A stretch of 64,000 nt of DNA. Origin: Flavihumibacter cheonanensis. Lineage in GTDB: Bacteria > Bacteroidota > Bacteroidia > Chitinophagales > Chitinophagaceae. Below, piece by piece: positions 24,933 to 35,300 of the stretch. The stretch lies in the NCBI RefSeq assembly GCF_022352215.1, contig NZ_JAKRWF010000003.1, forward strand, positions 62,001 to 126,000. Direction: 5' to 3'. Numbering within the stretch: the first letter of the stretch is position 1; each line of letters starts with the position of its first letter. A program made the translations under genes and the position numbers. A model generated the notes under the pieces. The model was not told where the DNA came from. It was given only the letters and a program-made list of their open reading frames with translations, and did not search any database.

Positions 24933-25790
24933 ATGAAAAAACTATTATTAACCTACTTACTGGGTATTTGTACTACCCTACTCATGGCACAATCTGATGC
25001 AAAAAGCGATATTATTTTAAAACTGAACGGTGAGGAATTATCCGGCAAAGTGATGGAGATAACTGATGATGAAATCAAGTTTACCTACAAAGGCGAATCG
25101 CTGGTGTATAAAATAAAAAAAACAGACATTCTGAAAATAACCTACGCCAGTGGAAGAATTGAAATGTATTCAAAACCGCCGCTACCTTCGGAAACAGGAA
25201 CCGCTGCAGCTGCTAAAGCATCCGGCGGACCTGGCCTTGCTGACCACCATAATAAGGTAGCCATCCTGCCCTATGCGTTTTTGAAAGACGGGGAAACTGC
25301 ATCTGACGATATCAGTTTCAAAGTACAAAGTGAAACCTTTGCCTTTTTGAGCCGTCATGCGGGTGTAATGAGCATAGTAGACCCAAGAACAAGCAATGCT
25401 TTATTAATTAAAGCAGGAATCAACAGGGAAACAATTAAAGGATATACCATGGACGATCTTTGTAATATTCTGGGAGTTGAATATGTAATTGATGGAATCG
25501 TCTCAGTAAATAAAGGTAATCAGACAAATATTACGACCGGTAATTCGAACACTACCTACAGCAGTGGTAATAACAATAAAAACAATCAGTACAAGAGCAG
25601 AGAAAAGAGTTCCGGCTCGGTTGTTTCAACCAGTACCCAGAATTTCGAAACCAGTTTAACGCTCAGCATTTACAATGATAAAGGAGTTAGTATATACAGT
25701 CAGGAAAGGAGATCCTTCTGGAATACACAGGATGCTTATAAAATTACACTGGAATACCTTTTAAAAAGATGCCCGCTTTATTCAAAGTAA
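24933..25790 (+). CDS. Secreted CsgG/TolB-like protein
   Basis: A 285-residue protein. The ATG at 24933 is 2 bases after the stop of the DUF4421 gene and opens a signal peptide (MKKLLLTYLLGICTTLLMAQ). Residues about 22-75 form a small beta domain (ILKLNGEELSGKVMEITDDE). From about 105 onward, KVAILPYAFLKDG, MSIVDPRTSNALLIKAGI, LCNILGVEYVIDGIV and TSLTLSIYNDKGVSIYSQ follow the order of CsgG/TolB-N-like domains, which form periplasmic or outer-membrane assemblies. An Asn/Ser-rich loop lies at about 205-235. There is no lipobox. A link to the neighbouring channel is inferred from the operon. Confidence 0.65.
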   Translation: MKKLLLTYLLGICTTLLMAQSDAKSDIILKLNGEELSGKVMEITDDEIKFTYKGESLVYKIKKTDILKITYASGRIEMYSKPPLPSETGTAAAAKASGGPGLADHHNKVAILPYAFLKDGETASDDISFKVQSETFAFLSRHAGVMSIVDPRTSNALLIKAGINRETIKGYTMDDLCNILGVEYVIDGIVSVNKGNQTNITTGNSNTTYSSGNNNKNNQYKSREKSSGSVVSTSTQNFETSLTLSIYNDKGVSIYSQERRSFWNTQDAYKITLEYLLKRCPLYSK

Positions 25791-25797
25791 TCATTTT

Positions 25798-28284
25798 ATG
25801 AAAATCAACCGTTTCGTTTTTCTTCGGCTTACTATTTTTTTTGTTTTTTTCTACAATTGTTTTGAAGCTGTTGGCCAAAAAACCGACACCCTTCATACAG
25901 TGGCAGCATCAGACAGTTCTGCTTTTATGAAAATGGTTAAGGAAATCGGCATAAAAGAAGAATTGAGCAGTATTGCCAAATTTGAAAAGGGCAGAATAGA
26001 AGCAAGGCAGCGAAAAGTATTGGAAGCCGTTCGCCAGGAAATTCAGAAAGCGGGACTTTTTCTCAAGCAATCAGTTGACACTACCAATATTGTTCGGGAT
26101 CTAAAGAGCAGCAAAGCTTCCTTTGCTATAGTAGGTGATGGTGTATTCCGGAACCAGGGAACTCATCATACACAGCGAAACCTGTTTGTTTCTGATGCCA
26201 TACTCGAACAGGTTGCTTTTACGCTCGAAAATCACAGATCCAAACTTGACACTTACTATCAGACACTTTCAGGTTACCGTTACAGAATCGACTCCTTGTC
26301 CAGTGATACGATTATATATCAATTTCCGACTGATTCAAGCGAGGTGGTAAACTATTTCAAAACAATGCTTTCCATCCTTAAGGAAGTTGCCCCACTTGAT
26401 AGTTCCATAACTAACGCAGTTTCTTCTATTCAGCACTTACTCCAGGATGTTGACATGTTTTTATTCGAGGTTCATACAGCTAGAAATGAGATTGAAAAAA
26501 TCAATGCCAACCTAGCAGCAAATTTGGGAAATCGGGAATTCCCCAACCTTTGGGAAAAGCCAAAAAACAAACGGCCATTACCTGAAATTCTGAACATTTC
26601 AGAAAAAAAAGAATCGCTGGCATTAAAATTTTATATTAAAGACAACATAGTAAGATTGCTGCTACTCGTTTTTTTTATTGTGATATGCAGCTACTTTATA
26701 AACACCCTCAAAAGACATCTGAAAGAAAACAACAACCTACAGGTAACTCATGAAGGCCAGCTGGTAGTCAGATATCCTGTATTGTCTGCCATCATCATCA
26801 GTAGTTCCATTTTCCAATTCATGTTCCTCGATCCTCCCTTCATTTTCAGTTTTATATTATGGTTAGCCGCTGCCATTTTCCTTGGCGTATTGTTTAACAG
26901 GTATATAACTCCATTCTGGATGCGATTCTGGATTATTATAGTAGCAGCTTTCGCTCTATCAGGATTAAGTAATCTTATATTGCAAGCTTCCCGTATTGAA
27001 AGATGGGGAATGTTAGCCTTGCAGGTTTTTGGAATTGTCTATGGAATATATATTCTTCAAAACAAGCAAAAAGCTCAACTGAGAGAACGAAAAATTCTCT
27101 ACTTCATTGGCATTTTTACTGTTATAGAATTGCTGGCAGCTGGGTTCAATTCATTCGGTCGGTATAACCTCTCCAAGACGTTTATGATTATTGGATACAG
27201 CGGGTTAATTATCGCTATTCTGTTTCTTTGGACCGTACGACTTTTAAATGAAGGTCTAGTGATTGCCTCCCAGATTTATCAGCATCCGGATAAAAAACTC
27301 TTCTATATAAATTTTGAAAAAGTTGGAAACAGGGTACCTGTCCTATTTTATATTTTTCTCATAGTTGGCTGGGCAATTTTAATGGGCCGTCATCTTTTCG
27401 TTTTTCGGCAATTGGCAGGACCATTTAATCAATTCTTGACGACAGAACGAACAATTGGCGACTACAGTTTCAGCATCAATGGCATTTTTATTTTTGTTTT
27501 GATCCTTTTTGGTTCTCTTTTTCTTTCCAGGCTTATCTCTTTTTTTGCGGCCGAACCGGATGCAACTTCACCACATCAACAAAAAATCGGCAAAGTATCT
27601 GTAGGGAGCTGGTTATTACTGATTCGAATTATCATCATCAGCTCCGGCTTGTTTCTTGCCATTGCGGCAGCAGGCATTCCCCTGGATCGGATTACGTTGA
27701 TAATCGGAGCATTGGGAGTTGGTATTGGATTAGGGTTGCAGGGGCTGGTGAATAACCTGGTAAGCGGACTTATAATCGCCTTTGAGAAACCGGTGAATGT
27801 GGGAGATATCATTGAAGTGGATGGAAAATCCGGCACCATGAAGTCCATCGGGTTTCGGTCAAGCGTGGTAGTAACATCCGATGGGTCCAGCCTTATTATT
27901 CCGAATGGTGATTTACTTAGTCAACACCTGGTAAACTGGACCATGAGCAAAAACAGAAAGCGGATCAGCCTGGTAGTTGGTGTTGCTTATGGAACAACTA
28001 TTTCGCAGGCTAAAGAAGTAATTACCGGAATACTTACGTCAGATACAAGAATTTCAACCATTCCGCCACCGGTGGTACTTGCCCGCGATTTTGCGCCTAG
28101 CAGTATTGAACTGGAAGTATTTTTCTGGCTCAGTGATTTGAGAATGGCAGGGGAAGTCAAAAGCCAGGTTATTCAGCAGATCCAGGAACAATTTGAAGCT
28201 GCCGGTATACAAATCCCAATTCCTCAACAGGAAGTATTGCTTAAAACACCTACACCCCATTCGCCTAATAATAAAACCCAATAA
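25798..28284 (+). CDS. Large mechanosensitive ion channel, MscS family
   Basis: An 828-residue protein. A signal peptide (to about residue 28) is followed by a long helical periplasmic domain (about 30-270), about ten membrane helices, and the MscS core near the C-terminus. The pore helix and following segment read LGVGIGLGLQGLVNNLVSGL, then IIAFEKPVNVGDIIEVDGKSG and IIPNGDLLSQHLVNWT, all diagnostic. The size and periplasmic domain resemble MscK/YjeP-type channels. It opens under membrane tension to release solutes during osmotic downshift. The short gaps on both sides (7 bases and 1 base) make cotranscription with its neighbours likely. Confidence 0.92.
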   Translation: MKINRFVFLRLTIFFVFFYNCFEAVGQKTDTLHTVAASDSSAFMKMVKEIGIKEELSSIAKFEKGRIEARQRKVLEAVRQEIQKAGLFLKQSVDTTNIVRDLKSSKASFAIVGDGVFRNQGTHHTQRNLFVSDAILEQVAFTLENHRSKLDTYYQTLSGYRYRIDSLSSDTIIYQFPTDSSEVVNYFKTMLSILKEVAPLDSSITNAVSSIQHLLQDVDMFLFEVHTARNEIEKINANLAANLGNREFPNLWEKPKNKRPLPEILNISEKKESLALKFYIKDNIVRLLLLVFFIVICSYFINTLKRHLKENNNLQVTHEGQLVVRYPVLSAIIISSSIFQFMFLDPPFIFSFILWLAAAIFLGVLFNRYITPFWMRFWIIIVAAFALSGLSNLILQASRIERWGMLALQVFGIVYGIYILQNKQKAQLRERKILYFIGIFTVIELLAAGFNSFGRYNLSKTFMIIGYSGLIIAILFLWTVRLLNEGLVIASQIYQHPDKKLFYINFEKVGNRVPVLFYIFLIVGWAILMGRHLFVFRQLAGPFNQFLTTERTIGDYSFSINGIFIFVLILFGSLFLSRLISFFAAEPDATSPHQQKIGKVSVGSWLLLIRIIIISSGLFLAIAAAGIPLDRITLIIGALGVGIGLGLQGLVNNLVSGLIIAFEKPVNVGDIIEVDGKSGTMKSIGFRSSVVVTSDGSSLIIPNGDLLSQHLVNWTMSKNRKRISLVVGVAYGTTISQAKEVITGILTSDTRISTIPPPVVLARDFAPSSIELEVFFWLSDLRMAGEVKSQVIQQIQEQFEAAGIQIPIPQQEVLLKTPTPHSPNNKTQ

Positions 28285-28285
28285 C

Positions 28286-28867
28286 ATGTCTCCTAAACAA
28301 CAATTGCTCTGTTTGATGGTAATTGGCCTGAGTATTACAGCCTGCCAGAATACGTCTACTACCAACCTTGAAACATCGGTAGCAGATAGCAGCTTAAGGT
28401 ACGGTCCTGATACCCACCGACCGGAAACCGCCAAATTGGTGATCAATACATTAGCCACTATCTACAAATCTGATATTGAAAAAAACCTGATTGATTCCTT
28501 TAGCAGAACCTTTGTTTTTTTTGAATATGATCTAAATGAAGATGGCAGAAAAGAAATTTTTGTAAGTCATACCGGCCCCTATTATTGTGGCTCAGGAGGT
28601 TGCAACCTACTGCTACTCTCTCCCGATGGAAAACTGATTACCCAATTCACCGTTAGCCGAACACCGGTAATTGTGCTTAGAGAGCGTTCAAAAGGATGGA
28701 ATGACTTACTCATTGAAAGTGCAGGAAAATTACACCTGCTAAAGTATGATGGGAACTCCTATCCTTCCAACCCAAGTGTTGCACCGGTATTCACCATGAT
28801 ACCTGGTGATGAATTACCCCGGCTGTTAGATACAGAACATGAACCTTTTCCTAAATTCTCCTTTTAG
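28286..28867 (+). CDS. Lipoprotein of unknown function with an EF-hand/FG-GAP-like loop
   Basis: A 193-residue protein starting 1 base after the channel stop. The leader MSPKQQLLCLMVIGLSITAC has a lipobox (SITAC), so it should be membrane-anchored. The body contains EYDLNEDGRKEIFVSHTG, a calcium-loop-like pattern common in integrin/FG-GAP-type repeats, and YYCGSGGCNLLLL with two Cys. I recognise no named family. Convergent with the small membrane protein gene downstream. Confidence 0.7.
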   Translation: MSPKQQLLCLMVIGLSITACQNTSTTNLETSVADSSLRYGPDTHRPETAKLVINTLATIYKSDIEKNLIDSFSRTFVFFEYDLNEDGRKEIFVSHTGPYYCGSGGCNLLLLSPDGKLITQFTVSRTPVIVLRERSKGWNDLLIESAGKLHLLKYDGNSYPSNPSVAPVFTMIPGDELPRLLDTEHEPFPKFSF

Positions 28868-28871
28868 GTTA

Positions 28872-29063
28872 TTATATTTTTTTTATCAATCGTGCGGGTA
28901 AAAACACAATCGCTTTGATCAGTTCCAACACACCATCTACTGCAATACCCAGCAGGCGGAATGGCAATAGCAGTATCCAAAATACCGGATATAATACTAT
29001 TGCGAGTACGGCCAGCGGCCAACACAATACAAACAGGATCAACCAAAGAATAAAAGAGATCAT
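28872..29063 (-). CDS. Small membrane protein
   Basis: 63 residues with two or three hydrophobic segments (ISFILWLILFVLCWPLAVLAIV, then VFWILLLPFRLLGIAVDGVL) and a basic C-terminus (RLIKKI). The ATG overlaps the TGA of the LD-carboxypeptidase gene (ATGA), which supports real, coupled translation. No function is recognisable. Confidence 0.6.
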   Translation of the reverse strand: MISFILWLILFVLCWPLAVLAIVLYPVFWILLLPFRLLGIAVDGVLELIKAIVFLPARLIKKI

Positions 29064-30094
29064 TGTAACGAAGGTAATTCAGTTAATCTAATTGTGTTAG
29101 CGTTTACTTCCAGGCGTACCAGAGCTCCACATTTTAATGCGAAATTGTTTTTCTGATGCCCGACCGGAAAATCAAAGCATACCGGGTACCGGCAATCATC
29201 CAGTTTTTCCAGGACAATCTGCTGCAGGTTTTTACCAAATTCTTCCTCCGGCTTTTCTGACGGCTTGTGTTTGAACCCTCCGATGATGAGGCCGGCCAGG
29301 TGTTCCAGCTTGCCACTTCGCTTAATATTCCAGAGCATCCGGTCAATACTGTAAAGGTATTCACCGGTATCTTCCAGGAATAGGATTTTACCCCTTGTAT
29401 GCAGATCAGAGGCAGAACCAGCCAGCGACTCAATGGTCTTACAATTACCACCAACCAATTGACCTACCCCTGTTCCCAATTGATTATATGGGCTTGCTGC
29501 GTATTCAAACTTCATCGGCAGACCGAATAACATATCCCGAATCGAAAGTATAGTGGCTTTTTGCAGCTCATCCGCTTTGGACCAGTCATCCGGAAAACTG
29601 TTGCACATTTTGGAATGAATGGAAGCCAGTCCGGTTTTCCGGAACAGGTGCGCGTGCAGCACGGTTACATCACTGAAGCCTATAAGCCATTTGGGATGCT
29701 TGCGAAGCGGCCGGAAATCAATCCCATCAATAATGCGAATCAATCCATACCCCCCTCTTGCGCAGAGGATCGCTTTTACCGAAGGATCATTGATAAGCCG
29801 TTGCAGGTCAGCCGTCCTTTCCTGATCGGTGCCTCCAAAGGTTCCATCCCGTTTTCCGATGGTATCACCAATACGAACGGTCAAGCCCCAGGACTGCAAT
29901 TGCTGAACAGCGGGGTTTATCTCTTCCCGGGTTATATAACCAGCTGGCGAACTGATGGCGATGATATCACCTGCCTTCAAAAAAGGCGGCTGAAATAGAG
30001 CATTGTTTTCCGGTTCCATGGAAAAACTTTCATATGGCAAACCGGCACCCAATGTAAGTGCGCCCAGTTGCTGTAGAAAATGGTGGCGTTTCAT
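29060..30094 (-). CDS. LD-carboxypeptidase, peptidase family S66, exported form
   Basis: A 344-residue second copy of the LdcA/MccF-type peptidase. It has an N-terminal extension MKRHHFLQQLGALTLGAG that looks like an export or twin-arginine-like leader (without a clear RR). The catalytic blocks are intact: KAGDIIAISSPAGYIT, CARGGYGLIRIID, LIGFSDVTVLH (Ser nucleophile), FLEDTGEYLYSIDRM (Glu) and FDFPVGHQKNN (His). The copy at 16402-17313 has no leader, so the two paralogues probably work on opposite sides of the inner membrane. Divergent from metG with 42 bases between starts. Confidence 0.88.
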   Translation of the reverse strand: MKRHHFLQQLGALTLGAGLPYESFSMEPENNALFQPPFLKAGDIIAISSPAGYITREEINPAVQQLQSWGLTVRIGDTIGKRDGTFGGTDQERTADLQRLINDPSVKAILCARGGYGLIRIIDGIDFRPLRKHPKWLIGFSDVTVLHAHLFRKTGLASIHSKMCNSFPDDWSKADELQKATILSIRDMLFGLPMKFEYAASPYNQLGTGVGQLVGGNCKTIESLAGSASDLHTRGKILFLEDTGEYLYSIDRMLWNIKRSGKLEHLAGLIIGGFKHKPSEKPEEEFGKNLQQIVLEKLDDCRYPVCFDFPVGHQKNNFALKCGALVRLEVNANTIRLTELPSLQ

Positions 30095-30124
30095 AGGCTA
30101 AAGATAAGGTTGCCTGCCTTTCCG

Positions 30125-30132
30125 TATTTTTG
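30125..30132 (+). promoter_or_regulatory. Candidate -7 element TATTTTTG before metG
   Basis: An exact TAnnTTTG match followed by CGCC and then the ATG of metG at 30137. The spacing would give a transcript starting almost at the start codon. Confidence 0.45.
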
Positions 30133-30136
30133 CGCC

Positions 30137-32242
30137 ATGCAAGAACCAAAAAGATACCTGATCACTGCAGCACTACCCTATGCAAATGGTCTGAAACATA
30201 TTGGCCACCTGGCAGGCGCCTACCTGCCGGCGGATATCTATGTCCGTTATCTCCGGGCCCAAAAAAGAGATGTTGTATTTGTATGCGGAAGTGATGAACA
30301 TGGTACTGCCATTCCCATCCAGGCAATGAAAGAAGGCACCACGCCCCAGGCGATCATTGATAAATACCACGAGATCATAAAGCAAAATTTTGCCGACCTG
30401 AGTATCTCCTTTGATATTTATGACCGTACCAGTGCTCCAATCCATCATGAAACTTCGCAGGAATTTTTCACCGCGCTGCACGAAGCAGGTGAACTGGAAA
30501 CCCGTGAAACCGAACAGTATTTTGATGAGCAGGCGGCTACCTTCCTGGCCGATCGCTATATCAAAGGCACCTGCCCGAATTGTGGATTCGACGGAGCGTT
30601 TGGCGATCAGTGTGAAAAATGTGGTACGGCATTAAGTCCGGATGAACTGATTAACCCGGTAAGTACCCTGAGCGGATCTGCCCCTGTCAAGAAAAAAACT
30701 ACCCATTGGTACCTGCCACTGAACCGGCATGAAGACTTCTTACGGCAATGGATACTTGAAGAACATAAAGACGATTGGAGAGCCAATGTACTGGGACAAT
30801 GCAAGAGCTGGATCGATGGCGGCCTGCAACCCAGGGCAGTAACCCGTGACCTCGACTGGGGAATTGCTGTACCGCTGGAAGAAGCCAAAGGAAAAGTATT
30901 ATATGTATGGTTTGATGCGCCCATTGGCTATATCAGCGCCACCCGTACCTGGGCAAAACAAAACGATAAGGACTGGAAACCATACTGGTATGATAAGGAT
31001 ACCAAGCTGGTGCATTTCATTGGAAAAGATAATATCGTGTTTCATGCAATTATCTTCCCGGTGATGCTCAAACTGCATGGCAATATTCTGCCTGACAACG
31101 TACCCAGCAATGAATTCCTGAACCTCGAAGGGGATAAAATGAGTACCAGCAGAAACTGGAAGCTGGACATGCAGGACTTTATTGATGATTTTGTGAAGAA
31201 GGAAAACGGTGGGCCTCAACTGGTAGATGCGTTGCGGTATTACCTGACACAGATCGCTCCGGAAACCAAGGACAGCGAGTTTACCTGGAAAGGATTCCAG
31301 GATGCTGTGAACAGTGAACTGGTAGCCATTTTTGGCAATTTCGTCAACCGGACATTTGTGTTGATGCATAAGCTCACCAATGGTAAGGTGCCGCCTGTTC
31401 ATGCAGAGATCCTGGATGAAAAAGACAAGGAACTGGAAGCTGCCATTCAGGCTTCAAAAGTAAAAATAGAGGCCCTGCTGGAAGGTTATAAGTTCCGGGA
31501 AGCCCAGTTTGAACTGATCGACCTGGCAAGGAAAGGCAACCGCTATATGCAGGAAAAAGAACCCTGGATAAAGGCAAAAGCGGGAGATTCAGCCCAACCT
31601 GAAATCGATAATTGCCTTCATTATTGTTTGCAGTTGTGTGCCAACCTGGCCATCCTATCGAATCCATTCCTGCCAAATACTTCCAGGAAGATGTTACACC
31701 AAATGAAAGTGGTGGATCGTATGCTGGATTGGGAAAATGCCGGCACGATGAAACTACTGAGTGTGGGTTATAGTTTGAGAGCACCGGAGTTATTATTCAG
31801 AAAAATAGAAGACATGGAAATACAACAACAGATTGAAAAATTAAAGAGTAACAGTCAGCCCGCACCGGAAGCACCAGCAGCAGTGCCTGCTGAGCAACCT
31901 TCCCAACCGGCAAAAGCGACCATTCAGTTCGACGACTTTGCAAAAATTGAATTGAAAGTAGGCACTATTGTAACTGCTGAAAAAATGGAGAAGGCAGATA
32001 AACTATTGAAATTATCGGTTGATATGGGAACTGAAACCAGGACGATCGTAAGCGGCATTGCTCTGCATTTCAAACCGGAAGACATCATCGGACAACAGGT
32101 AGTAGTAGTGGCCAACCTGGCACCGCGTAAAATGCGTGGTATCGAAAGCAATGGAATGATCCTGATGGCTGAGGACAAGGAAGGTAAATTACATTTTGTA
32201 AAACCGGGTACGCAGATTAATCCGGGTGCAGGGGTAAGTTAA
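30137..32242 (+). CDS. metG: Methionyl-tRNA synthetase with C-terminal tRNA-binding domain
   Basis: A 701-residue cytoplasmic enzyme charging tRNA-Met. The class I HIGH motif reads HIGH within NGLKHIGHLAGAYLP. The zinc knuckle is CPNCGFDGAFGDQCEKCG. The KMSKS loop is KMSTS (GDKMSTSRNWKLD). The anticodon-binding helical domain spans about 400-560. After a Pro/Ala-rich linker (about 575-595) comes an EMAP/Trbp111-like OB domain (FDDFAKIELKVGTIVTAE to the end). The ATG at 30137 is chosen because MQEPKRYLITAALPYANG matches the family start; the upstream open frame overlaps the divergent gene. A strong terminator follows 15 bases later. Confidence 0.97.
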   Translation: MQEPKRYLITAALPYANGLKHIGHLAGAYLPADIYVRYLRAQKRDVVFVCGSDEHGTAIPIQAMKEGTTPQAIIDKYHEIIKQNFADLSISFDIYDRTSAPIHHETSQEFFTALHEAGELETRETEQYFDEQAATFLADRYIKGTCPNCGFDGAFGDQCEKCGTALSPDELINPVSTLSGSAPVKKKTTHWYLPLNRHEDFLRQWILEEHKDDWRANVLGQCKSWIDGGLQPRAVTRDLDWGIAVPLEEAKGKVLYVWFDAPIGYISATRTWAKQNDKDWKPYWYDKDTKLVHFIGKDNIVFHAIIFPVMLKLHGNILPDNVPSNEFLNLEGDKMSTSRNWKLDMQDFIDDFVKKENGGPQLVDALRYYLTQIAPETKDSEFTWKGFQDAVNSELVAIFGNFVNRTFVLMHKLTNGKVPPVHAEILDEKDKELEAAIQASKVKIEALLEGYKFREAQFELIDLARKGNRYMQEKEPWIKAKAGDSAQPEIDNCLHYCLQLCANLAILSNPFLPNTSRKMLHQMKVVDRMLDWENAGTMKLLSVGYSLRAPELLFRKIEDMEIQQQIEKLKSNSQPAPEAPAAVPAEQPSQPAKATIQFDDFAKIELKVGTIVTAEKMEKADKLLKLSVDMGTETRTIVSGIALHFKPEDIIGQQVVVVANLAPRKMRGIESNGMILMAEDKEGKLHFVKPGTQINPGAGVS

Positions 32243-32257
32243 GCAGTCGGCATTTGC

Positions 32258-32302
32258 AAAAAAAGAGGTTGTTCGGGTACACTTGAACAACCTCTTTTTT
32301 TT
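32258..32302 (+). terminator. Strong intrinsic terminator after metG
   Basis: AAAAGAGGTTGTTC (32261-32274) and GAACAACCTCTTTT (32285-32298) form a perfect 14-base stem with a 10-base loop. It is flanked by A-runs and T-runs on the two sides, so it could work in both directions. It sits 15 bases after the metG stop. Confidence 0.9.
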
Positions 32303-32318
32303 GTTTAACTTGTATCTT

Positions 32319-35300
32319 ATGGGCAGGATTTTGCGTAAACACTGGATATTGATGGGAGCCGGGATCACGTTGTTGGTGCTTGGATTGGTGCTGGGTTATT
32401 TGCTTCGGTACCGTTCAGTGGAAGCAGTGGAACAATTGGTGAATAATTTATCAGGTGGGCAATATAAATTAAGCGCCACCAGTTTCCGGTTTAACCTGTT
32501 TAAATTTCAGATCAATGCAAGAAATCTGCATGTAGCGCCGACTATTGATAATGACGACAACAGTCTGTTTGAATTCAAAGCCGACTCGGTTTCCATACAG
32601 ATCAACAATCCCATCCAACTTTTATTGTTTAAGCGGCTGGCGGTAAACAAACTGATATTGAAATCTCCCTACCTGGAATTAAAAAGGGCTTCAAAAGACA
32701 GCACCAGGGAAAGGCCATTACGCCCCCTGCACATTGAAATCGCAGCCGTTCAGGATGTATTTTTTAATGTTTTGTCCTCGCTTGAAGTACAGCAGTTCAG
32801 GATGAGCGACGGAAGTGTTTCCATTTATCCGGAAACCAGCATTCACCAGCGACGTTTTTTTCTGAATCATATTTACCTGGCACTGGATGATCTGCACCTG
32901 CTGAGAAAAATCAAACAATGGGATAATACCAACCGGGTAGCTGTAGATTTTCGATTATTGAAACCGACCATTGAATATCCGGATTCTACATTGCAGGTGG
33001 TACTTGACAAACTGGTCTGGCAATCCAAAACAAGACGATTTGAGTTAAGCGGACTTGATTTTCATAAACGAGTGGAAGACTATAAAGAAAAATCAGGTTT
33101 TCGGTTGGAAAATATTGAACTGGATTCTTTAAACTGGAACAAATTACTGACGGAAGGACGAATTGAACTTGGATTATTGAAAGCCGCAAAGGGATATTTT
33201 ACCAGCAATAATATTCGATTCCGCCGGGCCAGGAATAAAGATTCAGTCCGCATTGAAAACAGCTTCCTGGATGTAATGGGGCCAATTAAAATAAAAACCG
33301 TCCAGATTGACAGCATCCAGTTTAAGGGTAGCACCATCACCCGGAGAGGTAATGAGAGCCTTGAAATATTGGGTGATAATTTTTATGTATCCAATCTGGT
33401 AGTAGATAATTCCTTACCTAATAAAATTGAGCTGGACGATCTTGAGTTTGCTGTACGTGGTTTCCTCGAATCGGATAGTAATAAAACCTTTCAAACCGGG
33501 TTTGACGGCATGCGCATCAAAAAGAACCAGTTAACCCTACAAAATTATTTTCTCCGCGCGTCTAACCGAAACAAAACAGCCAATACCAGTATTTCCACCA
33601 GTCAATTAATTTTGCACAACCTCTCTATTCCCGCTTTGCTGAGTGGTCAGTTAAAAGCAGATGAGCTGGATCTGATCAGTCCCAATGTAAGACTCCAACT
33701 GGCAGGTAAGAATACTGGCAAAAAACTAAATCCATTACGTGAGATTCAACGAACCATTCGTCGCAAACTCCAGATTGAAACCATCCGTGTGTTTGATGCT
33801 GACCTTCAGATAACAGCAAGCGGTGCAAAAAAACCGCTGGTCAGCTCAACCTCTTTTTCTGCCATTATCTCAAGTAACAGTGTATTACGGGCAGGTACGC
33901 TCGAGGAATTATTTGATGGTAAGAATCGGTTGGAAATGCCTCAACTGGCACTTCGTCTTAAGAATTTCAATGTAGATTTAACGAATGCAGTATACGAAGA
34001 TAATGATCTTCGTGCCAGCCAGGCTATTGGCAACACAAGTGAAAACAACATTCGTTTTGATCTTCGTAATATTCATGTGCAGGATATCAACGCTGCCGGT
34101 ATCATTGAAGGCAAGGACACCAACTGGGTGCGAGTGATTGAATTGGGAACTGGTAAAGTATTCATCGGTCATTCAACCGGGAAAAATAAAACCTCAACGA
34201 AAACCAGGATTCCCCAGGAAATGATCCGGAATATAAGAACCGGCAAACTTGAGCTTGTGCTTGACCAACCCGGACTATCCGTCAATACTTCAATTGACAG
34301 CATTGCTGTGGACAGTTTAAGGTATGAGAACCAGCAATGGACCTGGTTTCATTATTACCTGGCGGGACAAAAACTGAAACTAAATCAGGATAAGCTGGCG
34401 CTCAGTATTGGACCTTATCTGGTTTCATCTGAGCAAAGCAACCTGCAGGAGGTACAAATTCAAGCGAAAGGAAATCGGTTTGATTTAGCAGGCCAGATGC
34501 CAGGAGTACAGTTATCAGGAAGTCCCGCATCGCTGAAGGATCCATTAGCCAGCATAAAAAAAGCAGTACTAACCAGTCCCGATATAAAACTGGTACTTAA
34601 GGAAGTAACCGAATTTGAGGAAACTGCGGTCACGGCTAACCGTTATACTAAACTGCCTGCCCTGGAATTAATAGACCCGGCGCTGAATATCTCAAGAGAA
34701 TCAGAAGGCAGAACCATTGAACTCTTTAGCAACAGAGGCGGAAATATCCAAACAGATGTCATAAACATTAATGAAGGTCGCGTCTCAACAGCCCTTGTAA
34801 ACCTCTCCCTGAATAAGATCATAGCAATGCCGGAAAAAACCAACCTGCACATTGGTAACTTTCAATTACGTGCCAGTAATTTTCACCTGGACAGAAACCT
34901 CGAAACAACTATCCAGAAGGTTTCTTTAGGTCAGGGAAACATTGATCATCAAACCGACAATTATCATTTACGGATCAATGATATTGCGGTCCTAAATAAA
35001 GAACCGATTCTTTTTTCCAGCAAAAAAGAAGAGCTGCGCAAGTTCCTTGAAAACCTACCCAATATTAACCTGGCGGCAGATGAAGTTTTTTATAAGAAAA
35101 AGGATCGGAAATGGGAACTATATAAAACACTATTAGATGCTGACAAAAAGATCATTGGGTTTGACAGTATACGATTCAGCAGCCTGATCAGCAAAGACAG
35201 TTTCCTTGCCAGGGCATCCTACCAGACAGATTTTATTGAGTTCCACGCTGGCAAAGGAAGAATACTTGGACTGAATCGTGAAATCAAAGAAAAGGATACC

